A stretch of DNA of 64,000 nucleotides from Streptomyces bottropensis ATCC 25435 (GTDB taxonomy: Bacteria > Actinomycetota > Actinomycetes > Streptomycetales > Streptomycetaceae). Each line of letters begins with the position of its first letter. The first letter of the stretch is position 1. Shown here piece by piece: positions 8,142 to 15,882 of the stretch. A program made the position numbers and the translations under genes. The DNA lies in assembly GCF_000383595.1 (NCBI RefSeq), contig NZ_KB911581.1:5227518-5291517 (forward strand), given 5' to 3'. The notes beneath the pieces were generated by a model. That model saw only the letters and a program-made list of their open reading frames with translations, searched no databases and was not told the origin of the DNA.

Positions 8142-9890
8142 TCAGTCCGGAACGACAGGCAGCTCGACCCACGCTGCGTTGCCGCCGGTGTGCAGGGACA
8201 CTTCGCCGCCGGTGCGGCGGTTCTCCGGGGTGATGTGCAGGAAGGGGAAGGCACGGAACACATCCCGGGAGGCCACCTCGACTACAAGACGGTGACCGGC
8301 CTCGAAGACCGTGCTGGTGGGGCCGACCGCGATGTCGATCTGCACGGTCTCGCCCGGCGCGGGCGGATCTTCCTTGTCCTGCCGGTGCACCGGACGGTGC
8401 AGCTCGGGCCTCGTGCGATCGCCGTCGAGGGCGCGACGGGACAGCCGCCCCCAGCCGACGCTCACGGGGGTTTCGGGGTTGTCCAGTCCGTAGTACACGA
8501 CCTCGGTACCGTCCGGGGCGATGTCGCGCAGGCAGACGAACAGGTCGGTGTCACCGGCCGAGGCGGAGACGGTCAGGTGCAGGGTGACCGGACCGATCAG
8601 CCGCAGGTCCGTCTCCAGGGGCAGGGAAGCGAACGTCGCGTTCCACGGCTGCTCGCGGGGTTGGTCGACGCCGGCGGCGATGTACGCGCGGACCACGGCG
8701 TCGTTCATGTGAACCGCCTGGTGCTCGCCGGCGTCTGCTGAGGGCTTCTCGAACCTCGGCGGTTGGCCCATGGTCGCTTCGAAGGTGACGGCGGAGTCCT
8801 CTTCCGGGGACCGTGGTGAGATGGTGTTCGTCCGGCCGTCGAGGTACCACTTGGTCCACCGCGTCCTGGCGAGCGGCCACTCGTGCTCGTGGATCCACTC
8901 GATACCGTCCGGCCTGCGCACGGCCAGCTTCAGCGGCGGAACGTCGAGCATGCCGTTGTCGGCGTCCTTGAGCCAGTAGTCCATGAAGCGCTTCTGCTCA
9001 GCGAAGCCGTCCTCCTCGTAGTAGGGCTCGATGTGACCGCCGGAATGGGCGCGCAGCCACTTGCGCTCCGAGGCGGCCTGGTCGAACAGGTCGAAGTGCT
9101 GTTGCAGCGACAGCATGGCGCTGGTCCAGTTGGCAGCGGTGTAGAACGGCACCGTGATCTGCGACAGGTCCGGCGCCCGCTCGGCCCAGAACTCGTCGTA
9201 GAGCGGGTGCTCGGCGGCGACGCTCGGATAGTCGGTCAGGTCGGCCTCCAATGCCTCAGGGGGGAGCCTGTCGCGTCCGTACTGGTTCGGCACGATCCAG
9301 GCGTCGAACCACGACCCGAGGAAGAACGTGTTCCTGATGCCTTCCTGGTACACCATGGTGTAGTTGTCGCCGCCCACCTCCCACGGGATGATGCAGGTCA
9401 GGTGAGGCGGGCACATCGCGGCCACCGCGATCTGCGTGGCCGAGAGGTAGGAGATGCCGGTGAGACCGACGCGCCCGGTGCACCATGGCTGCTCACCGAT
9501 GAACTCGATGGCGTCGTGGTAGTCCTCGATGTCGCGCTTCGACCATACGTCGACCACGCCGGGAGAGGCGCCGAGTCCTGCGGCGTCGACGACCACGACC
9601 GCGTAGTCGTCAGCCACCCACCGCATGATGTCGGGGGCCTCGTAGACGGCGTAGTCGTTGGTCATCGCGATCTTCTCGTAGACCGCCGGCTCTTTGACCG
9701 CGAAGTGGATGTCCTTGCCGTACGGGGTGAAGCACATGACTGCCGGGTGCGGCCCTTCGCCGACGGGGCGGTAGACGTCGGCCATCACGACGCGCCCGCC
9801 GACCGTCCGGATCGGTACGTCCTTCTCCACGTACATGTCGCCGTCGGTGAACGAGGTCCGGGGTGCGGGCGTGCTCGGGACAGGTGGCAT
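8142..9890 (-). CDS. CocE/NonD family hydrolase (X-Pro dipeptidyl-peptidase-like)
   Basis: A 582-residue alpha/beta hydrolase of the CocE/NonD group, whose members cleave esters, peptides or acyl compounds. ATG 9890 follows an AAGGAG. The N-terminal domain holds the nucleophile elbow GLTGISYLS (Ser147), an oxyanion tyrosine region TPYGKD (about 56-60), and the catalytic His in SGGHIEPYY (about residue 303). The C-terminal jelly-roll domain is recognisable from FCD-type strands such as GPVTLHLTVSASAGDTDLFV, and from 'GHRLVVEVASRDVFRAFPF'. No signal peptide is visible. It is divergent from the TetR regulator at 10125, which presumably controls it through the palindromes between the two genes. 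The substrate cannot be predicted. Confidence 0.88.
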   Translation of the reverse strand: MPPVPSTPAPRTSFTDGDMYVEKDVPIRTVGGRVVMADVYRPVGEGPHPAVMCFTPYGKDIHFAVKEPAVYEKIAMTNDYAVYEAPDIMRWVADDYAVVVVDAAGLGASPGVVDVWSKRDIEDYHDAIEFIGEQPWCTGRVGLTGISYLSATQIAVAAMCPPHLTCIIPWEVGGDNYTMVYQEGIRNTFFLGSWFDAWIVPNQYGRDRLPPEALEADLTDYPSVAAEHPLYDEFWAERAPDLSQITVPFYTAANWTSAMLSLQQHFDLFDQAASERKWLRAHSGGHIEPYYEEDGFAEQKRFMDYWLKDADNGMLDVPPLKLAVRRPDGIEWIHEHEWPLARTRWTKWYLDGRTNTISPRSPEEDSAVTFEATMGQPPRFEKPSADAGEHQAVHMNDAVVRAYIAAGVDQPREQPWNATFASLPLETDLRLIGPVTLHLTVSASAGDTDLFVCLRDIAPDGTEVVYYGLDNPETPVSVGWGRLSRRALDGDRTRPELHRPVHRQDKEDPPAPGETVQIDIAVGPTSTVFEAGHRLVVEVASRDVFRAFPFLHITPENRRTGGEVSLHTGGNAAWVELPVVPD

Positions 9891-10032
9891 CTGGATCTCC
9901 TTGGATCAGACGATGAGCAGGCAGGGCGGCTCGCTGAGATGTCAGGGCTCGAGGAAGGGTCTGCCTCATCCGGCATGGCGGGAGAGTGGGTAACTGCTGC
10001 GTGGGGACGCGTGGCGAGATCGTGCCCAGCAG

Positions 10033-10049
10033 ATGTCGGTAACCGACAT
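10033..10049. promoter_or_regulatory. 17-bp palindrome between CocE and TetR genes
   Basis: ATGTCGGT at 10033-10040 and ACCGACAT at 10042-10049 form a perfect inverted repeat around one central base. Size and odd centre fit a TetR-type operator, and its place 143 bases from the hydrolase start and 75 bases from the tetR start suits control of both divergent genes. Confidence 0.5.
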
Positions 10050-10083
10050 GCGATATTGCAGTACTTACTCTGTGGCTGGAGAT

Positions 10084-10099
10084 TAGAGTGCACACTCTA
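10084..10099. promoter_or_regulatory. 16-bp palindrome just upstream of tetR-type gene
   Basis: TAGAGTG (10084-10090) and CACTCTA (10093-10099) are perfect inverted arms around CA. It ends 25 bases before the regulator's ATG, so it overlaps the likely promoter region and could be the autorepression site. It differs in sequence from the 17-bp palindrome, so the two sites may serve different proteins. Confidence 0.45.
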
Positions 10100-10124
10100 T
10101 TTCGTCAAGGGAGGTGTCCTCGCC

Positions 10125-10775
10125 ATGCGTGGACCAGTACAGCGGCGTAGCGAGGACTCGACGGTCCGGATGCTCGATGCCGCCCTCGAACTCGCGGCGG
10201 GGGACGGCCTGGGTGCCGTCACGATCGCCGCCGTGGCCGAGGGGGCCAGTACCTCGAACGGTTCGGTCTATCACCGGTTCGGCAGCCGTGCCGGGCTCCT
10301 GGTCGCGATGATCGACCGATTCCTCGGCCGCGTGGAGAGCGAACTCCGCGGCGAACTCGCCAATGCCACGGCCGAGCCCGACGACGTGGTGGCGCTGGAG
10401 ATGCTGATCGGCGCCCACATGCGGATCTTCGAGCGCGAGTCCGCACTCTTCTGGGCGTTCATGGTCGAGGGACGCAACGACCCCGCCCTGCGAGAGCGCG
10501 GCTTCCAGGCCAGCGGCATCCTGTCGACGGAGATCGCTTCCTGGCTGCGGACCCGCTTCTCCTGCGATCCGGGCCACGCCGACACGGTGTTCCGCATCCT
10601 CTTCGGGCTCGGGGTCACGCGCGTCATGTTCGGCGATAGCGAGCTGACCGCGAACTCGTCCACCCCTGACGAGCAGGTGAAGATGGCCCGCGACATCGTG
10701 ATGGGCCAGCTCGTTCGCGCCCAGGCATCACGGCCGCCGAGCCGGCACCCTCGTCGCAGCCCGCCGTCAACATGA
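10125..10775 (+). CDS. TetR/AcrR family transcriptional regulator
   Basis: A 216-residue regulator starting at ATG 10125 after AAGGGAGG (10107-10113). The N-terminal helix-turn-helix is clear: LDAALELAAGDGLGAVTIAA, then VAEGASTSNGSVYHRFGSRAGLL, close to the TetR consensus ending in the 'YHRF' anchor. The ligand-binding domain has no recognisable specificity; it contains MRIFERESALFWAFMVEG and a dimerisation helix near 'HADTVFRILFGLGVTRV'. It is divergent from the CocE/NonD hydrolase and likely represses it and itself. The C-terminal Arg/Pro-rich tail (ASRPPSRHPRRSPPST) is unusual and precedes decayed DNA, so the true end may have been altered. Confidence 0.88.
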   Translation: MRGPVQRRSEDSTVRMLDAALELAAGDGLGAVTIAAVAEGASTSNGSVYHRFGSRAGLLVAMIDRFLGRVESELRGELANATAEPDDVVALEMLIGAHMRIFERESALFWAFMVEGRNDPALRERGFQASGILSTEIASWLRTRFSCDPGHADTVFRILFGLGVTRVMFGDSELTANSSTPDEQVKMARDIVMGQLVRAQASRPPSRHPRRSPPST

Positions 10776-11462
10776 TGGTGGTACGGGATCTCGGCGCCCA
10801 CCAGTAGGCGGCTGCCGACTCGGCATCGCGACGGGCGCTTTCGACAGCCGGATACGCTGCGGGGTACTCGCCCCCAGCTTGCAGCGCCTGGTAGGTGATC
10901 GAGGCAAGGCAGGAAGACCTCCCGACGACGGCCGAACGCTACGATTCAGCCGACGCCGACAAGGCCGCCAACTGCCGCAGGCCCCAGAGGCGGCCGCTCG
11001 GCCGGGCGGGCGGGTGGATTGGCCGGCCACCCCTGCAGCAGTTCCGCAGGACGTCACCGGGAACGCGCAGCAGGACGCGGTATCCCAGGCAGATCAGCGC
11101 TGTCTCGACGGCTCCAGCATCGCCGGGGGCGCCGCCCTGCCGCACCGAGCGTGGCCCTTGCCCACCGGTGGACATGGAACCTGCTGTGGTGTCTGCCGCA
11201 GCCAACTCGGTGGACGGGCCGGCTGCACCGCGCCGGTCTTGGCGGCAATTGCGGCGCTACCCACTTCACCATCTGCGGCGCCGCGCCGGTCAGGTCGTGG
11301 AGGCACCCGCAGCGGGCGGCGGGTGGGCCGTCATGATGGGTTTCGCCGCCGAACGTGGCGGACTGTCCGGCCTCGTCCGGGTGCAGTTGCCGGCGCCAGA
11401 CCTCGTCAGGGCCGCGCGCCCGAGGTGGTCAGCATGAGTCGGGCCTCGCTTCCTAGAACCTC
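10776..11462. other. Decayed DNA on the left flank of the nod-like operon
   Basis: Several open frames exist on both strands but none carries a recognisable domain or a consistent third-position bias over its length. A minus-strand stretch around 11040-11110 (ALICLGYRVLLRVPGDVLRN) reads like a protein fragment that I could not identify. I interpret the whole stretch as relics of lost genes. Confidence 0.5.
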
Positions 11463-11628
11463 CGGCGGGATTGCTCTGGGCCTTCTCCAGTGCCGCCAGA
11501 GCTGCCTTGCTGACCTGCGCGCGTCGACCGAGTTCCTCCAGGGACAAACCCGCCAGGGTGCGGGCCGCCCGTAGGTTGTGCGCGACCGTCCGCAGGTCGC
11601 GTCCCCCTCGATCATCTGGCCCCCTCAT
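11463..11628 (-). pseudogene. Truncated XRE-family regulator (helix-turn-helix only)
   Basis: From ATG 11628 the first 54 codons read LRTVAHNLRAARTLAGLSLE, then ELGRRAQVSKAALAALEKAQ, then SNP, a typical XRE/Cro helix-turn-helix ending in the recognition and support helices. In intact members this continues with 'G.PTLETL..LA..L' and a cupin or other sensor domain; here the frame runs into unrelated residues (AGGSRKRGPTHADH). The gene is therefore cut after the DNA-binding part. It points away from the nod-like operon across a 440-base gap. Confidence 0.6.
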
Positions 11629-12068
11629 CAGCCACTGCCCACCTCAATGCACCGTGGTCGTTTGATTGAGACATCACGCACCGGCAGGCCTGCGGGGACC
11701 GGAGGCGTCAGCGCCCGGCTGACCCGCCGGGCCACGGGGGATCCGTACGGGGTCCGTAAAACCACCGATGGCGCCGCGCGGACCCCTGCGGCGACTGTGT
11801 TACTCAGCAAGAGCCAGTCAGGGCCAGCTGAAGCGACCGTCTGCCAGACCCGGCGGTCGTGCGGTCACGGTCTGCGCTTTGCGCACCAGCAGCGGCGTCC
11901 CCATGACGTCGGCCGGGCCTGGACCGGCCGACTGCGGACAGGTCCCGTGCCGCTGGGTGCACGCGCCCTGTGATCCGGCCGAAGACCCCTTCCATGCCTT
12001 CTCGGCATGCCCCGCTCAAGCCATCGCTGTCCGACCAGTCATACCTATCGCACTTCAGGAGGCACACC
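11629..12068. promoter_or_regulatory. Intergenic region upstream of the nod-like operon
   Basis: This 440-base stretch must hold the operon promoter. I see no rhizobial nod box (no correctly spaced ATC-N9-GAT half sites). A small inverted repeat TGCGC-TTT-GCGCA lies at 11873-11885. A frame enters from 11768 without a stop and joins the ketosynthase frame, but its third positions and composition do not look coding. No convincing -35/-10 pair could be fixed. Confidence 0.3.
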
Positions 12069-12107
12069 ATGAGTGTCATCGCACTGCTGACGGGGAGGGC
12101 TCCGTGA
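12069..12107 (+). CDS. 12-codon leader ORF coupled to the ketosynthase
   Basis: ATG 12069 is preceded by a strong AGGAGG seven bases away, the best ribosome site in this operon. The frame encodes MSVIALLTGRAP and ends with TGA at 12105-12107, overlapping the GTG start of the ketosynthase (12104) as GTGA. Translation of this short frame would deliver ribosomes to the ketosynthase start. It may be a genuine leader peptide for translational coupling, or the stub of a lost first gene. No family can be assigned to so short a peptide. Confidence 0.4.
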   Translation: MSVIALLTGRAP

Positions 12108-13321
12108 AACCGTCGCGGATCGTGGTCACCGGGCTGGGGGCGGTGACGCCCCTCGGTGCCGACATGTCCTCCACTTGGGACGCCCTGATGGGCGGGGAGT
12201 CAGGGATCACCAAGCTCGATACGCCGTGGGCACCGCAGGCCGCTGTCAAGATCGCCGGACTGGTCCAGCACGATGTCGAGGCGGCCATCGGCCGCGTGAA
12301 CGCGCGCAGGCTCGACCGTTCCCAGCAACTGGCGGTGCTGGCGGCGCGCGAGGCGTGGGCGGATGCCGGGCTCGGCACTGGGGGTGTGGATCCCGAGCGG
12401 GTCGCGGTCGCGGTCGGCTCCGGCGTCGGCGGTGCCCAGACTCTTGAGGACCAGCTCGACGTGCTGGCCCACAAGGGGGCGAGTGGGGTCTCGCCCTACA
12501 CCGTGCCGCGGATGATACCCAACGGGTCGGCCGCCGCGGTCAGCCTCGACCTGCGGGCGCGGGCCGGGGCACACGCCCCGACCAGTGCCTGTGCCTCGGG
12601 AGCCGAGGCACTGTGGCTGGCCGCACTGTTGCTCCACACCCGCCGGGCCGACGTCGTCATCGCCGGTGGGACGGACGCGTTCATCTCCCCGATCAGCATC
12701 GCCGGCTTTGCCCGCATCGGTGCCCTGTCCCGGAGCGAGGTCCCCGAAGAGGCGTGCCGCCCCTTCGGCCGATACCGCGACGGGTTCGTGATGAGCGAAG
12801 GGGCAGCCGTGCTGATCCTGGAGCGCGAAGAGGATGCCCTGGCCCGTCGGGCCCACCGCTACGCCGTGCTGGCCGGGACTGCGGTCACCTCGGACGCCCA
12901 CCACATCACCGCCCCCGCACCGGAGGGACAGGTGCGCGCGATTCACCAGGTGCTCGCCGACGCCCAACTCGGCCCAACCGACATCGCGCACGTCAACGCG
13001 CATGCCACCGGCACCCCGGTCGGCGATGCCGTCGAGGCCCAGGTGCTGGCCGAGGTGCTGCCGCACCGGCCGAGCGTCACGGCCACGAAAGCCTCCACCG
13101 GACATCTGCTGGGCGCGTCGGGTGCGCTGGAGGCCGCCTTCGCCGCCCTGACCCTGACGACCGGCACTGTCCCGGCCATCCGAAACTTCACCGAGCCCGG
13201 CGACGGCATCGACCTCGATCTCGTCCACGGCCGCCCGCGAAAGCAGCAGCCGGACGTGGTGCTCTCGACAAGTTTCGGCTTCGGCGGCCACAACGCGCTG
13301 ATCGTGCTGACCCGTCCCTGA
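12104..13321 (+). CDS. Beta-ketoacyl synthase, KAS II/FabF type (NodE-like position)
   Basis: A 405-residue condensing enzyme with GTG start (RBS GGGGAGGG at 12092-12099). The thiolase-fold catalytic set is complete: Cys163 in TSACASGAEAL, His300 in NAHATGTPVGD, Lys329 and His334 in KASTGHLLGASG, and the C-terminal GFGGHN loop. Length and motifs fit FabF/KAS II. Such enzymes extend acyl-ACP with malonyl-ACP. As the first gene of an operon with nodB, nodC and nodA, it stands where rhizobial nodE would, and could build the special fatty acyl chain of a lipochitooligosaccharide. No acyl carrier protein (NodF equivalent) is encoded beside it, so it would need the housekeeping ACP. Orthology to NodE itself is not shown; many FabF-like enzymes look alike. 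Confidence 0.88.
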   Translation: MKPSRIVVTGLGAVTPLGADMSSTWDALMGGESGITKLDTPWAPQAAVKIAGLVQHDVEAAIGRVNARRLDRSQQLAVLAAREAWADAGLGTGGVDPERVAVAVGSGVGGAQTLEDQLDVLAHKGASGVSPYTVPRMIPNGSAAAVSLDLRARAGAHAPTSACASGAEALWLAALLLHTRRADVVIAGGTDAFISPISIAGFARIGALSRSEVPEEACRPFGRYRDGFVMSEGAAVLILEREEDALARRAHRYAVLAGTAVTSDAHHITAPAPEGQVRAIHQVLADAQLGPTDIAHVNAHATGTPVGDAVEAQVLAEVLPHRPSVTATKASTGHLLGASGALEAAFAALTLTTGTVPAIRNFTEPGDGIDLDLVHGRPRKQQPDVVLSTSFGFGGHNALIVLTRP

Positions 13322-13366
13322 CCCCGCCACGCCGTCCGCCCTGCTGCCCCTGTTGGGAGTTGTCCC

Positions 13367-13762
13367 GTGAACCAGAATGTCGCCCGAAAACTCAAGCCCG
13401 TCGGCACCGACGCCTCCGACAACCACTCCCGGCTCGCTGTCATCGATGGGGGCCGGGCCGCATACGTGCCCGGCGTCGATTTCATCGGCCGGCCGTGGAA
13501 GCCGCACCAGTCGTCGGGCAGTCCCAAGATGCGCGCCGCACTCCGCAGGGCGTCGGCCACCGAGGACAGCCTGCCCACCCATCGTTCCAGCGTAGACACC
13601 CACTTCGGGCAGGACGGTCCCGGGGGCGAGTGGGTGAGCCGGTGGATCGCGCAGGAGGACGGGGACCCCTGCAGCCTGCGGCCGTTCTTGTGTGCGACCC
13701 GCTCCGTGAGAGCAGCCGGATCCCCGGCAGCCATATATAGACCCCAGGAAAGGACCGTGGTG
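13367..13762 (+). CDS. Unknown coding segment in frame with nodB (separate gene or N-terminal extension)
   Basis: GTG 13367 has GGGAG about eight bases upstream. The following 115 or so codons have strong G/C third positions and read as a basic, soluble segment: SRLAVIDGGRAAYVPGVDF, IGRPWKPHQ, KMRAALRRASATEDSLPTHR, GGEWVSRWIAQEDGD. No stop separates it from nodB, so the frame gives a 377-residue fusion, while classical NodB is about 215 residues and nodB has its own AGGAAAGGA site at 13746-13754. Near 13728 the codons turn atypical (ATA TAT AGA), suggesting a linker or former intergenic DNA. I do not recognise the family. It is not an acyl carrier protein: there is no Asp-Ser-Leu phosphopantetheine motif. 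Confidence 0.5.
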
Positions 13763-14500
13763 ATGGACACCGTCACGACAGCCGGGCCTCAGGACGGCCC
13801 GACCGACCGCCCGTCATCCAGCGCCTGCGAGGTGCGCGGCGCGGACGACGGCGACCGGTGCATCTACCTGACGTTCGACGACGGCCCCAATCTGTTCTGT
13901 ACGCCGCAGATTCTCGATGTGCTCGCCGAGCACCGTGCGCTCGCCACGTTCTGCGTGATCGGTGAGTATGCCGCAGGTCATCCGGAGTTGATCCGCAGAA
14001 TCGTGGCGGAAGGCCACGGCCTGGCCAGCCACACCATGACACACAGGGATCTGTCCCACTGCGCCCCCGAGGAGATCCAGCAGGAGATCTCGAGGGCGAG
14101 CGACGTCATCACCGCCATCTCCCCGCAGACGCCACTGCGTCATCTGCGAGCGCCGTACGGGGTCTGGACCGGCGAGGCCCGCGCCGCGGCGGCAGCACTC
14201 GGACTGGCGCCCCTCGACTGGACGGTGGACCCGCGCGACTGGTCGCGCCCTGGAGTGGACGCCATCGTCGAGACGGTACTGACCCACATCCGGCCGGGCG
14301 GAGTCATCCTCCTGCATGACGGATGCCCGCCGGACGAACTGCCGAGAGGTGACCGCACCCACCTGCGGGAACAGACGGTCGCCGCGCTCCGCCGCCTGAT
14401 CCCGGCGCTGCGAGACCGCGGATTCGTCTTCCGGACGCTTCCGCTGCCGTCCGCCGCGTCGGCAGCCGAGCTGTCCGCCGACATGCCCGGGGTCCGATGA
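13763..14500 (+). CDS. nodB: NodB: chitooligosaccharide N-deacetylase
   Basis: From ATG 13763 this is 245 residues of the NodB-homology (carbohydrate esterase 4) fold. It removes the acetyl group from the non-reducing terminal GlcNAc of chitin oligomers made by NodC. Seen directly: YLTFDDGPN (35-43, metal Asp40), the SHTMTH motif giving His90 and His94, RAPYGVW (129-135), WTVDPRDWSRPG (153-164) and ILLHDGCPPDE (182-192) with catalytic His185. Several of these are more specific than CE4 in general and match my recollection of rhizobial NodB (TPQILDVLAEH, LIRRIVAEGH, DPRDWSRPG, LLHDGCPPDE). There is no signal peptide or transmembrane anchor, unlike most Gram-positive peptidoglycan or chitin deacetylases, fitting a cytoplasmic pathway enzyme. 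Its stop overlaps the nodC start (ATGA at 14497). GTG 13757 and 13760 are alternative starts. Confidence 0.9.
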   Translation: MDTVTTAGPQDGPTDRPSSSACEVRGADDGDRCIYLTFDDGPNLFCTPQILDVLAEHRALATFCVIGEYAAGHPELIRRIVAEGHGLASHTMTHRDLSHCAPEEIQQEISRASDVITAISPQTPLRHLRAPYGVWTGEARAAAAALGLAPLDWTVDPRDWSRPGVDAIVETVLTHIRPGGVILLHDGCPPDELPRGDRTHLREQTVAALRRLIPALRDRGFVFRTLPLPSAASAAELSADMPGVR

Positions 14501-15882
14501 TGGCGGCAGTGACCAGCATCCTGTCCACTGCCGCGTTGACCGTCTCCGTGGCCTATGCGGTCCTCGTGGTCGTCTATCAGGCCGTGCAGGCGCGGTACGT
14601 CTGGCGTGCCGACCGCCACAGCCCCACTCCCGTGGACCCCATGGGCGCGCTGCCCAGTGTGGACGTGATCATCCCCTGTTACAACGAGGACCCACTGCTG
14701 CTGGCGGAGTGCCTGCGCTCGGTGCTGGCGCAGGACTACGAAGGGCAGCTGCGGGTCTACCTCGTCGACGACGGCTCGGACAACCGCTCCCGTCTGGAGC
14801 CTGTGCATGCCGCCCATGCCGACGACCCGCGGTTCACGTTCGTGCCGCTTCCGCACAACGTGGGCAAACGCAAGGCACAGGTCGAGGCGATCCGCCGGTC
14901 AGGCGGTGAGCTGGTGGTCAACATCGACTCGGACACCACGATCGAACCCGGTGTCGTGCGAAAGCTGGCCGCGAAGATGGCCGATCCGGCCGTCGGCGGA
15001 GCCATGGGCCAGATGGTGGCCCGCAACCGGCACGCCACCTGGCTGACCCGGCTGGTCGACATGGAGTACTGGATGGCCTGCAACGGTGAGCGGGCGGCCC
15101 AGTCCGAGTTCGGCGCCGTCATGTGCTGTTGCGGGCCGTGCGCGGTCTACCGGCGCTCGGCTCTCCTCAAAGTGCTCGACCAGTACGAGACCCAGTACTT
15201 CCGGGGACAGCCGAGTGACTTCGGTGAGGACCGTCATCTGACGGTCCTCCTGCTCAAGGAGGGCCTGCGCACCGAGTACGTACCCGACGCGAGGGCGGCG
15301 ACGCTGGTACCCGAGCGTCTACGGCCCTACGCGCGCCAACAACTCCGGTGGGCGCGCAGCACCTTCCGCGACACGGCGCTGGCCGGGCGCCTGCTGCCCC
15401 GCCTCGGCCGCTACCTGCTGCTCGACGTGGCGGGTCAGAACCTCGTACCCCTGCTGCTCGTCCTGACCGTACTGACCGGATGCGCGCAGATCGCCACGGC
15501 GACGGTTCCATGGGCACCGATACTCGCGATCACCGCGGCGACCACGAGCAACTGCGCGTTCGCGCTCTGGCGCAGCCGAGAGGCGAGGTTCTTCGGCTAC
15601 GCGCTCCACACAGCCCTCAACATCTTCCTGCTGCTCCCGCTCAAGGCCTATGCGCTGTGCACCCTGAGCGACGCCAGTTGGGGCTCACGCATCCTCCCCG
15701 CCATCGCTCCCCGCGGGCACGGCAATGACCTGCCAGGCACCCCGCCACCGGCGCGGGCGGTCACCGGTCCGTTTCCCGCAGTCCGCCCTGGCATCCCACG
15801 CCAGGCAAGTGCGCAGCCGGGTGACGAAGCGAGCGAGAGGGGCAGGGCTGAATGGACAGCGGAATCCGCATGGAAAATCTGA
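14497..15882 (+). CDS. nodC: NodC: chitooligosaccharide synthase (N-acetylglucosaminyltransferase)
   Basis: A 461-residue membrane glycosyltransferase (GT2) that polymerises UDP-GlcNAc into short beta-1,4 chitin oligomers. The order is NodC-like: an N-terminal membrane helix (about 8-30), cytoplasmic catalytic domain with DVIIPCYNEDP, VDDGSDN (Asp91/92), DSDTT (144-148), GEDRHLT (243-249, catalytic Asp) and QQLRWARSTFRDT (281-293), then C-terminal membrane helices ending at LLPLKAYALCTLSDASW. The segments MEYWMACNGERAAQSEFGAV, MCCCGPCAVYRRSAL and DQYETQYFRGQPSDFGEDRH match rhizobial NodC nearly word for word as I recall it. A Pro/Arg-rich tail of about 55 residues follows the usual end. It overlaps nodB by four bases and the ABC ATPase gene by 31. 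Related hyaluronan or cellulose synthases lack this set of motifs. Confidence 0.93.
   Translation: MMAAVTSILSTAALTVSVAYAVLVVVYQAVQARYVWRADRHSPTPVDPMGALPSVDVIIPCYNEDPLLLAECLRSVLAQDYEGQLRVYLVDDGSDNRSRLEPVHAAHADDPRFTFVPLPHNVGKRKAQVEAIRRSGGELVVNIDSDTTIEPGVVRKLAAKMADPAVGGAMGQMVARNRHATWLTRLVDMEYWMACNGERAAQSEFGAVMCCCGPCAVYRRSALLKVLDQYETQYFRGQPSDFGEDRHLTVLLLKEGLRTEYVPDARAATLVPERLRPYARQQLRWARSTFRDTALAGRLLPRLGRYLLLDVAGQNLVPLLLVLTVLTGCAQIATATVPWAPILAITAATTSNCAFALWRSREARFFGYALHTALNIFLLLPLKAYALCTLSDASWGSRILPAIAPRGHGNDLPGTPPPARAVTGPFPAVRPGIPRQASAQPGDEASERGRAEWTAESAWKI

Noticed and set aside
11768..12103. An N-terminal extension of the ketosynthase to 11768
   Set aside because: The FabF fold begins at the VKPSRIVVTG segment, which has its own ribosome site; the upstream residues are Pro/Arg/Cys-rich without fold features.
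13367..13762. The segment before nodB as an acyl carrier protein (NodF equivalent)
   Set aside because: It is basic and lacks the Asp-Ser-Leu phosphopantetheine attachment motif and the acidic helices of carrier proteins.
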